Source: Bacilli bacterium
GTDB taxonomy: Bacteria; Bacillota_I; Bacilli_A; RF39; UBA660
Direction: 5' to 3'
DNA: 64,000 nt
Assembly (NCBI GenBank): GCA_017428495.1
Contig: JAFRQS010000032.1
Coordinates: 1 to 64,000 of the forward strand
The translations under genes and the position numbers were made by a program. This document shows, in pieces, positions 7,130-15,111 of this stretch. Every line of letters starts with the position of its first letter. The first letter of the stretch is position 1. Below the pieces are notes generated by a model. That model saw nothing but the letters and a program-made list of their open reading frames with translations. It was not told where the DNA came from and ran no database searches.

Positions 7130-8098
7130 ATGCAAAAGGAATTAAGTTATTTAGAAACATTAAAGGCAATAAATGAAGTAAAAAAATATTTTGAAAAACA
7201 ATTAGAAATGAAATTATCTCTTATGAAGGTCGAAAGCCCATTATTTGTTAAATCCGATTCGGGTTTACAAGATACTTTAACAGGAGTAGAAAAAGGGGTT
7301 AGCTTTAAAAAGGGTAAAGAAAAATTTGAGATAGTTCATTCTCTTGCAAAATGGAAAAGAGATGCACTTGGAAGATATGAATTTCCAATGCATACTGGAT
7401 TATATACTGATATGAAAGCAATTAGAAAAGATGAAACGGTTGATAGTATTCATTCTATGCTTGTAGAACAATGGGATTGGGAAAAGATAATTAGTAAAGA
7501 AGATAGGAATATAGATTATTTAAAAGAGACTGTAAGAGACATTTATGAGGCAGTAAGACAAACACTAATATTTGTTAAACAAAAATATAAATTTATTACA
7601 GTTGATTTACCAAAATCAATATTTTTCATTACTAGTCAAGATTTAGAAGATATGTATCCTGATAAAACTCCAAAGATGCGAGAAGATTTAATTGTTAGAG
7701 ATAAGAAAGCTGTATTTATAATTGGAATAGGTGATAAATTAAAATCTGGTGATTATCATGATTTAAGAAGCCCAGATTATGATGATTGGTCACTAGATGG
7801 AGATTTACTTGTTTTTGATAAAACTATTGATAAGGTAATTGAATTATCTTCTATGGGAATAAGGGTTGATGAAAAATCACTTTTATCGCAATTAGAAAAA
7901 TCTGGTTGTTTAGATAGGCTTGAATTACCCTACCACAAAAAAATTATCAATCGGGAATTACCATATACGATTGGTGGCGGAATTGGGCAGTCAAGAATAT
8001 TAATGCTTTTATTAGAAAAATCCCATATTTCTGAAATTCAAGCTTCAAGTTGGGAAACAGAAACATTAAAGGAATTAAAAGGAAAGAAAGTTTTATAA
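7130..8098 (+). CDS. asnA: Aspartate-ammonia ligase (asparagine synthetase A)
   Basis: Makes asparagine from aspartate, ammonia and ATP (released as AMP and PPi) in the cytosol. The 322 residues match the usual 330 of AsnA, a relative of class II aminoacyl-tRNA synthetases. Family blocks are visible from end to end: YLETLKAINEVKKYFE at the start, KWKRDALGRY near residue 80, GLYTDMKAIRKDE, SPDYDDWSLDGDL, and the final GGGIGQSRILMLLLEK motif-3-like ATP site. AGAGG precedes the start. Expression is likely governed by the upstream T-box and possibly by the Asn-rich leader peptide. It appears to be transcribed alone. Confidence 0.95.
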   Translation: MQKELSYLETLKAINEVKKYFEKQLEMKLSLMKVESPLFVKSDSGLQDTLTGVEKGVSFKKGKEKFEIVHSLAKWKRDALGRYEFPMHTGLYTDMKAIRKDETVDSIHSMLVEQWDWEKIISKEDRNIDYLKETVRDIYEAVRQTLIFVKQKYKFITVDLPKSIFFITSQDLEDMYPDKTPKMREDLIVRDKKAVFIIGIGDKLKSGDYHDLRSPDYDDWSLDGDLLVFDKTIDKVIELSSMGIRVDEKSLLSQLEKSGCLDRLELPYHKKIINRELPYTIGGGIGQSRILMLLLEKSHISEIQASSWETETLKELKGKKVL

Positions 8099-8142
8099 TT
8101 ATCATAATTTATGATACAATTTATTGTAGATAGAGGTGTAAG

Positions 8143-8439
8143 ATGAGCTTGATAATCAATATTTATTATACTGGAGAAAATGGTAGTGCAAGAAAATTTG
8201 CTAATGAAATGATTTCAAATGGAATAGTTGATAGAGTAAGAAAAGAAGAAGGAAATCTTAGATATGAATACTTTTTCCCAATGGCTGATTCGGAGACGGT
8301 CTTACTTATAGATAAATGGATAGATGAAGAGGCATTAAATATACATCATAAATCTGCTATGATGAAAGAAATTGCAGAATTAAGAAAAAAATATGGATTG
8401 AAAATGAGAGTTGAAAAATATAAAGAATTGGAGAGTTAA
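8143..8439 (+). CDS. Antibiotic biosynthesis monooxygenase (ABM) domain protein
   Basis: A 98-residue protein with the ferredoxin-like ABM fold pattern: strand IINIYYT, then a Gly-Asn-Leu-Arg-Tyr-Glu block (EEGNLRYEYFFP), then a DKWIDEEALNIHHKSA stretch with the conserved Trp and His-His. Relatives are small dimeric heme- or cofactor-less monooxygenases (YgiN/HmoB-type) that act on quinols or heme; the substrate here is unknown. GAGGTG precedes the start. It is one base from the following nitroreductase gene, so the two probably form a small redox operon. Confidence 0.8.
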   Translation: MSLIINIYYTGENGSARKFANEMISNGIVDRVRKEEGNLRYEYFFPMADSETVLLIDKWIDEEALNIHHKSAMMKEIAELRKKYGLKMRVEKYKELES

Positions 8440-8440
8440 T

Positions 8441-8947
8441 ATGGAATTTGAAGATATAATAAGAAAAAGAACTTCTGTAAGAAAGTTTAGTGATACAAAA
8501 ATAGACAAAGAAAAATTAGATAAAATATTAGAAGCAGGTAGATTAGCACCTACAGCTAAAAACAACCAACCATTTAAAATATATGTTGTTAATAGTGAAA
8601 ATGGTCTTATGAAAATTGATAATGCTTCAAGGTGTAGATATGGTGCTAAAACTGTTTTAATAATATGTGGCAATAAAGATCAAGCATATCATAAAGGTGA
8701 TTATTCTACTTATGAAATGGATTCATGTATAGTTGCTACTCATATGATGCTTGAGGCAACTAATATTGGAGTAGATAATATCTGGATTGAATCATTTGAT
8801 GAAAATATATTAAGGAATGAATTTAATATACCAAATGAATATATTCCAGTGTGTTTACTTCCTTTAGGGTACAAATCAGTAGATTGTCCAATTAACCCTT
8901 TGCATGAAAAAAGAAAAAATATTGAAGATATAGTAGTATATAAGTAA
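8441..8947 (+). CDS. Nitroreductase family FMN-dependent oxidoreductase
   Basis: A 168-residue protein beginning MEFEDIIRKRTSVRKF (the R-x-S-x-R-x-F FMN-phosphate motif) and continuing with RLAPTAKNNQPF, the canonical A-P-S/T-x-x-N-x-Q-P-W/F motif that binds FMN. The later segment HMMLEATNIGVDNIWIE is the usual helix and strand. It should be a homodimeric flavoprotein using NAD(P)H; the physiological substrate is unknown. The start at 8441 follows GGAGAG; upstream in-frame ATGs lie inside the ABM gene. Transcription is probably shared with the ABM gene. Confidence 0.9.
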   Translation: MEFEDIIRKRTSVRKFSDTKIDKEKLDKILEAGRLAPTAKNNQPFKIYVVNSENGLMKIDNASRCRYGAKTVLIICGNKDQAYHKGDYSTYEMDSCIVATHMMLEATNIGVDNIWIESFDENILRNEFNIPNEYIPVCLLPLGYKSVDCPINPLHEKRKNIEDIVVYK

Positions 8948-9067
8948 TTATGAGAATGTGAAACAATGAAAAGAAATACAATATTAGGTTTGATTATATT
9001 AAATGACATGATGTAATAGAATAAATTTGGATTCAGAAAAAAATAATATACAAACTAATAAATAATA

Positions 9068-9092
9068 AAGACTAGTAGAATCTAGTTTTTTT
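9068..9092 (+). terminator. Terminator of the AAGACTAG family, copy F
   Basis: AAGACTAG-TAGAAT-CTAGTTTT (one G-U pair) plus T-run. The preceding 120 bases (8948-9067) hold no convincing gene. Confidence 0.6.
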
Positions 9093-9108
9093 ATTCAAAA
9101 TATAGATA

Positions 9109-9167
9109 TTTACATTTTTTGATATTAAATATATAATTAGTATGAAAAGTATAACTTGTTATACTTT
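9109..9167 (+). promoter_or_regulatory. Promoter and palindromic operator of the AbrB-ABC operon
   Basis: TTTACA (9109-9114), 17-bp spacer, TATAAT (9132-9137). A perfect inverted repeat AAAGTATAAC-TT-GTTATACTTT lies at 9146-9167, over the expected transcription start and just before the ribosome site AGGAGG. It is the natural operator for the AbrB-like protein encoded next. Confidence 0.65.
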
Positions 9168-9178
9168 AGGAGGCAAAA

Positions 9179-9394
9179 ATGAAAGATAAATTTGTAGGTA
9201 TTGCTAAAGTTGGTGAAAAAGGGCAAATTGTAATACCAAAAGAGGCAAGAGATATGTTTGATATTAAATCTGGGGATTCTGTAATTGTACTTTGTGATAA
9301 AGAAAAAGGGATTGCATTATTAAAAGCTAATGCAATTGAGGACTTATCTGAAAAAGTATTTTCGAATGGAGATAAAAATAATGATAGCAATTGA
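9179..9394 (+). CDS. AbrB/SpoVT-type DNA-binding regulator
   Basis: A 71-residue transcription regulator. Residues 8-45 carry the swapped-hairpin pattern AKVGEKGQIVIPKEARDMFD followed by IKSGD, typical of AbrB, SpoVT and MazE-like proteins, which dimerise and grip DNA with looped hinges. It has almost no C-terminal effector part. The start follows TTAGGAGG and directly abuts a perfect 10-bp palindrome, so it likely represses its own operon. It overlaps the ABC ATPase gene by 14 bases, which implies that it controls the exporter encoded after it. Confidence 0.88.
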   Translation: MKDKFVGIAKVGEKGQIVIPKEARDMFDIKSGDSVIVLCDKEKGIALLKANAIEDLSEKVFSNGDKNNDSN

Positions 9395-10103
9395 AATTAA
9401 AAAATTAACAAAAAACTTTAAAGATAAAATTGCAGTAAATGGAATAGATTTAAGTATCAAACAGGGAGAATTATTTGCACTTTTAGGTACAAATGGTGCA
9501 GGAAAAACAACAACAATAAAAATGTTATCAGGACTTATTTTGCCTACTTTTGGAAGTATTGTAATTGAAAACATGGATATGAAAAAAGATATGTTAAAAA
9601 TTAAGGAAATATTAAATGTTTCGCCACAAGATACAGCTATTGCTCCAAATTTAACTGTAAAAGAGAATTTAGAGTTTATGGCTGGAGTTTATCAAATTAA
9701 TAATAAAGATAAAAAGATAGATGAATTAATTAAACAATTCAAACTTGATGAAGTATTAAATAAAAGAGCAAAAACATTATCAGGTGGATGGCAAAGAAAA
9801 GTATCAATAGCAATAAGCTTAATTAATGATCCTAAAATATTGTTTTTAGATGAACCAACATTAGGATTAGATGTTATTGCAAGAAAAGAATTATGGAAAA
9901 TAATAGAGGGATTAAAAGGTAAAATTACAATTATTTTAACTACTCACTATATGGAAGAAGCTGAAAACTTATCTGATAGAATAGGTATAATGGTAAAAGG
10001 TAATCTTGTGGAAGTGGGAACATCTAAAGAATTAATTAAAAAGACTAAAACTAAGAATTTTGAAGACGCCTTTATATCTATTGCAACAGGAGGTAAACTA
10101 TAA
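9381..10103 (+). CDS. ABC transporter ATP-binding protein
   Basis: The ATPase half of an ABC-2 type exporter, 240 residues. Walker A GTNGAGKTT near residue 38, Q-loop SPQDTA, signature LSGGWQRK, Walker B ILFLDEPTLGLD and switch TTHYMEEAE are all intact. The start at 9381 follows GGAGATAAAA and overlaps the end of the AbrB-like gene; longer in-frame starts have no ribosome site. It shares its stop region with the next gene (9 bases beyond the ribosome site AGGAGG), so the ATPase and permease are made together. The cargo is unknown; drug or lipid export is typical. Confidence 0.92.
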   Translation: MIAIEIKKLTKNFKDKIAVNGIDLSIKQGELFALLGTNGAGKTTTIKMLSGLILPTFGSIVIENMDMKKDMLKIKEILNVSPQDTAIAPNLTVKENLEFMAGVYQINNKDKKIDELIKQFKLDEVLNKRAKTLSGGWQRKVSIAISLINDPKILFLDEPTLGLDVIARKELWKIIEGLKGKITIILTTHYMEEAENLSDRIGIMVKGNLVEVGTSKELIKKTKTKNFEDAFISIATGGKL

Positions 10104-10834
10104 TGAGAATGATTAATTTTGCTAAAAGAAACTTTAAGGAATTAATAAGAGATCCTTTAAGTTTAATATTTGAGATTGCATTACCAATATTTTTACTATT
10201 CATATTTCAGCAAATAAAAATACCAGAAGATTTGTATAAATTAGAAAATTTTACTCCGGGAATAATTATATTTGGGTTTTCTTTTATAACATTATTTACA
10301 TCAACATTAGTAGCAAAAGATAGAGGTTCATCATTGTTGATAAGACTTGGAACTTCACCAATGAAATCAAGTGATTATATTTTAGGATATATATTATCTT
10401 TAATACCAATCATCATTATACAAGATTCATTATTTTTTATAGTTGCTTGTTTATTAGGTTTAAATGTTAGTATAAATATAATATTTACTATTTTAATATC
10501 AATAGTTGTTTCAATATTATTTATAGCATTTGGGATATTAGTTGGTAGTCTAGTAAGTGAAAAAGCATCTGGTGGTGTTGGAAGTGTTATTGTTCAACTG
10601 GCTTGTTTTACTAGTGGAATGTATTTTTCAATGGATTTAATTGGTAAAGGATTTGCTAAGGTATGTGAACTATTACCATTTGAAAGTGCTTTAATTATAA
10701 TTAAAGGAGTATTAAATAGTAATTATGATATTATATCAACAAGAAATATAATTGTATTTATATCTTACACAATAATTATATTAATATCATCAGTAATAGT
10801 TTTTAAAAATAAAATGATTAGTGATAATAAGTAA
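10103..10834 (+). CDS. ABC-2 type transporter permease
   Basis: A membrane protein of 243 residues with about six hydrophobic segments, starting with a short amphipathic stretch (FAKRNFKELIRDPLSL) typical of ABC-2 permeases such as drug exporters. It pairs with the ATPase immediately upstream, whose last codon it overlaps. A substrate cannot be read from the sequence. No partner for a second permease is present, so the complex is probably a homodimer of each half. Confidence 0.88.
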   Translation: MRMINFAKRNFKELIRDPLSLIFEIALPIFLLFIFQQIKIPEDLYKLENFTPGIIIFGFSFITLFTSTLVAKDRGSSLLIRLGTSPMKSSDYILGYILSLIPIIIIQDSLFFIVACLLGLNVSINIIFTILISIVVSILFIAFGILVGSLVSEKASGGVGSVIVQLACFTSGMYFSMDLIGKGFAKVCELLPFESALIIIKGVLNSNYDIISTRNIIVFISYTIIILISSVIVFKNKMISDNK

Positions 10835-10941
10835 TTATAAAGGTAATATAATTATTTAATGTAAAAATTATTATTAAGAAGGAAGTATAATTTTAGAATT
10901 GTCGCGAAAAAAACAAATGATATTTTAAAAGGATGTGTATT

Positions 10942-11229
10942 ATGAAGAGTTATGCTATTATAAAAAATATTATTGATGATAAAGAACTTAATTCTTTAGA
11001 TGCTTTAGAAGAAAAATATAATAAAATTGTAAAACCTGGAATCATTTCAAAAACAACTAAAAAAGCAATTCCTAAAATAGCGATAGGTGCAGGAGCATTA
11101 TTAAGTTCATTAATTGATGGTAAACAAATGAAAACAATACTAGAATATGCAGATATTTTTTATCAAAAAAGATTTATTCTCGAAAAAGAATATAGAATAA
11201 AACATACTAAAAAGTATAAGCAAATATAG
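10942..11229 (+). CDS. Hypothetical protein with a separated C-terminal membrane segment
   Basis: A 95-residue basic protein without a family I know. The centre holds a Gly-Ala stretch (AIGAGALLSSL). The stop TAG at 11227-11229 is followed in the same frame by 24 more codons (to TAG at 11302-11304) that encode a clean membrane segment, IIKIGIISLIIVLAIIIYL. The gene therefore probably once ended at 11304 with a tail anchor and has gained a nonsense codon, or the stop is sometimes read through. The start at 10942 follows AAAGGATG. Confidence 0.55.
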   Translation: MKSYAIIKNIIDDKELNSLDALEEKYNKIVKPGIISKTTKKAIPKIAIGAGALLSSLIDGKQMKTILEYADIFYQKRFILEKEYRIKHTKKYKQI

Positions 11230-11318
11230 ATAATTAAAATTGGAATAATTTCATTAATTATTGTATTAGCAATAATTATATATTTGAATGTGTTATCTAA
11301 ATAGAATTAATTATGGTT

Positions 11319-11343
11319 AAAGACTCTTTGGAGTCTTTTTTTT
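11319..11343 (+). terminator. Strong terminator AAAGACTC-TTTG-GAGTCTTT
   Basis: Eight-base stem, four-base loop and a run of eight T. It lies after the extended end of the interrupted gene, supporting 11304 as the original gene end. Confidence 0.8.
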
Positions 11344-11388
11344 ATGATATGATTATCCTGGAAAAATATAAGATAATTTACAACCCAT

Positions 11389-11510
11389 GAAGGGTCTTCA
11401 TTATTTGGAGCGCCAAGACAGTTAAAAGAAATATACATAGGAGCTAAAGTGCTGATGGGTTTGCAATCATAGGCTCACAAGAAAAAGTAGAAAATTGGAT
11501 AGAGGAATAG
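11389..11510 (+). pseudogene. Remnant of a flavodoxin/FMN-reductase-like gene end
   Basis: Two frames separated by a frameshift near 11450 together read EGSSLFGAPRQLKEIYI, then ADGFAIIGSQEKVENWIEE and a stop. The second part resembles the end of flavodoxin-fold proteins (a final strand and helix). No start codon or upstream part remains. This accounts for most of the 11344-11555 gap. The family assignment is tentative. Confidence 0.35.
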
Positions 11511-11555
11511 TTAGCAATGAAGAATTGATATGATATAATAAAAATGAGGTGTGAT

Positions 11556-12668
11556 ATGAAAAATTATAGAGAAAAGATTGTTATAAGAACTAGTATAATA
11601 AGTATACTATCAAATATTATCCTCGCTGGTTTTAAAGCGTTTGTAGGAGTGCTTGCTAATTCAATTGCTATTATATCTGATGCTGTAAACAATTTAAGTG
11701 ATGCATTATCAAGTATCATAACAATAGTTGGAACTAAGTTGGCAGGTAAGAGTGCCGATAAAGAACATCCATATGGACATGGAAGAATTGAATATATGAC
11801 ATCACTTGTTGTATCAGGAATTGTTTTATATGCTGGTATTACAGCATTTATAGAATCTGCAAAAAAAATTATTCATCATGAGTTTGCTAATTATTCAACT
11901 ATTACGTTAATAGTTTTAATTGCAGGTATAATAGTTAAGTTTATTTTAGGATTATATGTTAAGAAAAAGGGTAAAGAAGTTAATTCAAATTCTTTGGTGG
12001 CAAGTGGATCAGATGCCTTTAATGATGCAATTCTTTCAATTTCAGTATTGGCATCCGCAATTATTTATATGATATTTAATATTAGCTTAGAAGCATATGT
12101 TGGTGTACTTTTATCATTATTTATTATCAAGTCAGGAGTAGAATTAATTAAAGAATCAGTTGATAATATGATAGGAGTTAGAGTTGAAAGTAATTTAGCA
12201 AGGCAAATAAAAAAAGAAATAGTTAAAGAAAAAGATGTTCAAGGAGCATTTGATTTAATACTAAATGATTATGGCCCAGACAAATATTTAGGTTCGGTTC
12301 ATATAGAAGTGTTAGATACATTATCTGTGGCAGAAGTAGATAAAATATCACGTAGAATTACAAAAAGAATTGCAGAAAAATATGGCGTTATACTTCATAC
12401 TATTGGTGTATATTCAGTTAATACAAAAGATAAAAATATAATAAAAATGCAAAAAGACATTTATGATATTGTTTTTTCTCATACTGGTATTTTACAAATG
12501 CATGGTTTTTATGTAGATGAAGAAGAAAAATCAATTAGTTTCGATATTATAATTGATTTTAAAATTAAGGATAGAGAAGAAGAATATAAAAAAATATATG
12601 ATGAGATTCATAATAAATACGAAGATTATAAAATTAATATAACACTAGATGTAGATATAAGTGATTAA
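11556..12668 (+). CDS. Cation diffusion facilitator (CDF) metal efflux transporter
   Basis: A six-helix membrane antiporter that exports divalent metals (Zn, Fe, Mn or Co) in exchange for protons. The metal-site motifs are visible: SDAVNNLSDA in helix 2, HPYGHGR in the loop to helix 3, and SDAFNDA in helix 5. The C-terminal 170 residues form the cytosolic metal-binding domain with HIEV and HTIGVYSV. At 370 residues it is somewhat longer than FieF (about 300), with an extra acidic tail (after about residue 290). The start at 11556 follows GAGGTGTG; TATAAT lies at 11534-11539. It appears monocistronic or joined to the next gene. Confidence 0.92.
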   Translation: MKNYREKIVIRTSIISILSNIILAGFKAFVGVLANSIAIISDAVNNLSDALSSIITIVGTKLAGKSADKEHPYGHGRIEYMTSLVVSGIVLYAGITAFIESAKKIIHHEFANYSTITLIVLIAGIIVKFILGLYVKKKGKEVNSNSLVASGSDAFNDAILSISVLASAIIYMIFNISLEAYVGVLLSLFIIKSGVELIKESVDNMIGVRVESNLARQIKKEIVKEKDVQGAFDLILNDYGPDKYLGSVHIEVLDTLSVAEVDKISRRITKRIAEKYGVILHTIGVYSVNTKDKNIIKMQKDIYDIVFSHTGILQMHGFYVDEEEKSISFDIIIDFKIKDREEEYKKIYDEIHNKYEDYKINITLDVDISD

Positions 12669-12694
12669 TTAAAAATTGAACTGGAGGATTATAA

Positions 12695-13618
12695 ATGAAA
12701 AAGAATGTATTATTAATTGTGCTTGTTATAATATTATTTTTTACTATAGTTGGATGTAGTGTACAAAAAGAAAAAAATGACAATGTAAATTCAAATAATA
12801 AGTCAGTAGTTTTATATTTTTCAGCTACGGGAACTACAAAAAAGATTGCTGAAAGGATAGCTAGAGAGTCAAATAGTGATATTATTAAAATAATTCCTGA
12901 AGAAGAATATAAAAAAGAAGACTTAAATTATAATAGTGATTGTAGAGCAAATAGAGAACAAAATGATAGTAAGTCAAGACCTAAAATTAAGAATGCAATT
13001 GATATCAATAAATATGATACTATATATTTAGGATATCCTATTTGGTGGGGAACAAACCCTAAGATAATATTAACTTTATTAGATACATATGATTTTACAA
13101 ATAAAATTATTATTCCATTTTGTACATCGGGAAGTACTGAAATAAGTGGAAGTGTAGAAGATTTAAGAAAGTATAATCCTAATTTGAATATTAAAGATGG
13201 AAAAAGATTTAGTACAAATGATAGTGATGAGGTAATAAAAGAATTTATAAATAGAAATGAAATAGATAAGTCAAATGAGGTGATTAATTCAGTGAAAATA
13301 ATAATAAATGATAAAGAATATATAATTAAATTGGAAGATAATGAAACAGTAAAGAGTTTTATTAATATATTACCTCAAGAGTTAAATATGAGTGAATTAA
13401 ATGGTAATGAAAAGTATATATATTTAGATAATATATTACCAACAAATTCATTTAATCCTAAAAAAATTAATGCTGGGGATGTTATGCTTTATGGAAATAA
13501 TTGTTTGGTTATATTTTATAAATCATTTGATACATCATATAGCTATACTAAAATAGGTCATATAGATAATTTACCCAACTTAGGAAATAGTAATATAACA
13601 GTTAAATTTGAAAAATAA
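12695..13618 (+). CDS. Flavodoxin-cyclophilin-like lipoprotein
   Basis: Three parts in order: a lipoprotein signal with lipobox TIVGC (residues 1-21), a flavodoxin domain (about 35-185) with the FMN phosphate loop SATGTTKK, YLGYPIWWG and FCTSGSTEI, and a C-terminal cyclophilin-like fold domain (about 195-307; the GDVMLYGNNCLVIFY block is typical). Flavodoxins carry electrons; attached outside the membrane and joined to this domain, it likely takes part in extracytoplasmic redox chemistry. Family knowledge covers the domain pair but not its partner. It follows the CDF gene after 26 bases with GGAGG, so they may be co-transcribed. Confidence 0.85.
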   Translation: MKKNVLLIVLVIILFFTIVGCSVQKEKNDNVNSNNKSVVLYFSATGTTKKIAERIARESNSDIIKIIPEEEYKKEDLNYNSDCRANREQNDSKSRPKIKNAIDINKYDTIYLGYPIWWGTNPKIILTLLDTYDFTNKIIIPFCTSGSTEISGSVEDLRKYNPNLNIKDGKRFSTNDSDEVIKEFINRNEIDKSNEVINSVKIIINDKEYIIKLEDNETVKSFINILPQELNMSELNGNEKYIYLDNILPTNSFNPKKINAGDVMLYGNNCLVIFYKSFDTSYSYTKIGHIDNLPNLGNSNITVKFEK

Positions 13619-13653
13619 CTATTGTATTTGTGATATAATATAGTTAGTGTTAG

Positions 13654-13929
13654 GGAGAATGTAGAGGAAGAAGAATAGGTACTAAATTATTAGGACACTT
13701 TATTAGTAATATGGAAAGAGTAGGATTCAAAGATTATAGATTAGATTGCCTTTTACATAATTTAAGAGCAAAGAATTTATACCATAGTTTAGGTTTTAAA
13801 GAAATGGAAGAAGTAAAAGGCTTTGGGGGCTACGTTAAAGAACCAATAGAAGTAGTTGTATTTAAAAGACATAAAGGTGACTACTTGCCAGAAGAATTCC
13901 AAAAAGAAGAAAAATATGTTGGTATATAA
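13654..13929 (+). pseudogene. GNAT acetyltransferase, N-terminally truncated
   Basis: The open frame begins after a TAG at 13651 and reads RGRRIGTKLL, the acetyl-CoA pyrophosphate loop of GNAT enzymes, then DCLLHNLRAKNLYHSLGF, the usual helix plus Asn-Tyr-GF end. The first half of the domain (strands 1-3) is absent, and a promoter-like TATAAT (13634-13639) stands where it should be. An ATG at 13711 would give 72 residues without the CoA loop. It is best seen as the end of a deleted gene. Confidence 0.65.
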
Positions 13930-13953
13930 AGACTATTATTATAGTCTTTTTTT
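13928..13953 (+). terminator. Terminator AAAGACTAT...ATAGTCTTT with T-run
   Basis: Nine-base stem overlapping the stop of the GNAT remnant, followed by seven T. Confidence 0.75.
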
Positions 13954-13979
13954 ATGCTATAATATTTATAGGTGATGTT

Positions 13980-14420
13980 ATGAAAGAAACTAGACATTTA
14001 GGTGTATATGGTTTAATAATTAAAGATAATAAAATAGCATTAGTTTTAAAGTCTAGAGGTGCATATACTGGTAAATTAGATTTACCGGGTGGTAGTTTTG
14101 AACATGGAGAAAGACCTGAAGTGACATTAAAAAGAGAAATAAAAGAAGAATTAGATGCTGATATAAAAGATTACAAATTATTTGATTCAGAATCTGTTGT
14201 TATAAATTGGGTACATAATGATGTTGAAGAATCTATGCATCATATAGGAATATTTTATATAGTAACTTTAAAAGAGAATAATTTAAAATCCGATTCTGAT
14301 GGTCATGATTCATTAGGTGCAAATTGGTATGACATAAACAAGTTAAAAGAAAGTGATGTATCTCCATTAGTATGGATTGAATTAAATAAATTAAGAGGTG
14401 ATTCATATGATAGAAATTAA
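13980..14420 (+). CDS. NUDIX hydrolase
   Basis: Hydrolyses a nucleoside diphosphate linked to some moiety X. The Nudix box begins GGSFEHGE and continues through REIKEEL near residues 40-63, with all catalytic Glu present; the usual Gly after the last Glu pair is Asp. The 146-residue single domain resembles MutT-like house-cleaning enzymes, but the substrate is open. AGGTGATGTT is the ribosome site. It overlaps the ABC ATPase gene by 14 bases, so it is the first gene of the exporter operon that follows. Confidence 0.9.
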   Translation: MKETRHLGVYGLIIKDNKIALVLKSRGAYTGKLDLPGGSFEHGERPEVTLKREIKEELDADIKDYKLFDSESVVINWVHNDVEESMHHIGIFYIVTLKENNLKSDSDGHDSLGANWYDINKLKESDVSPLVWIELNKLRGDSYDRN

Positions 14421-15111
14421 AAATGTAACTAAAAAATATGGAAATAAGGTAGCAGTAGATAATGTATCTTTTAATGTGGAAGATGGTGAAATATTTGCAT
14501 TTATAGGTCATAATGGTGCTGGTAAAACCACATTAATTAAATCAATGGTAGGCATACATGATTTTGATTCTGGAGATATATTAATAGATGATATGTCTAT
14601 TAAAGATAATCCTGTTGAATGTAAAAAACTAATGGCTTTTGTACCAGACAATCCTGAAACATATGAACATATGAAGGCAATAGATTATATTAACTTTATA
14701 TGTGATATGTATGATGTAGATACAGAAACTAGAGAAAAAAATATTAAAAAATATTCGAAATTATTTGATATGGAAGATAAATTAAATGATACTATTGATA
14801 GTTATTCACATGGTATGAAACAAAAGATAGTATTAATATCCGCTTTATGTCATAATCCTAGAATACTTATTATGGATGAACCATTTGTAGGATTAGATCC
14901 AAAGGCAGTATTTGATATTAAAAAGGTATTAAATGAAATGATTAAAGAGAAGAAAATAGTATTTTATTCAACTCACATATTAGATGTTGCTGAAAAGTTA
15001 TGTTCTAAAGTAGCTATTATAAAAAATGGTAAGTTAATAAAATGTGGTAGTATGAAAGACATTAAAGGTGATAAATCATTAGAAAAAGTATTTATGGAGT
15101 TGGAAAAATAA
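14407..15111 (+). CDS. ABC transporter ATP-binding protein
   Basis: A 234-residue ATPase with Walker A GHNGAGKTT near residue 38, signature YSHGMKQK (a variant of LSGGQ), Walker B ILIMDEPFVGLD and switch STHILDVAE. The start at 14407 follows AGAGGTG inside the end of the NUDIX gene; the GTG at 14398 belongs to that site. The next gene begins in its stop codon and encodes the permease. YSHGM signatures are usual in ABC-2 exporters of Bacillota such as those for lantibiotics or unknown peptides and lipids. The cargo here is unknown. Confidence 0.92.
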   Translation: MIEIKNVTKKYGNKVAVDNVSFNVEDGEIFAFIGHNGAGKTTLIKSMVGIHDFDSGDILIDDMSIKDNPVECKKLMAFVPDNPETYEHMKAIDYINFICDMYDVDTETREKNIKKYSKLFDMEDKLNDTIDSYSHGMKQKIVLISALCHNPRILIMDEPFVGLDPKAVFDIKKVLNEMIKEKKIVFYSTHILDVAEKLCSKVAIIKNGKLIKCGSMKDIKGDKSLEKVFMELEK

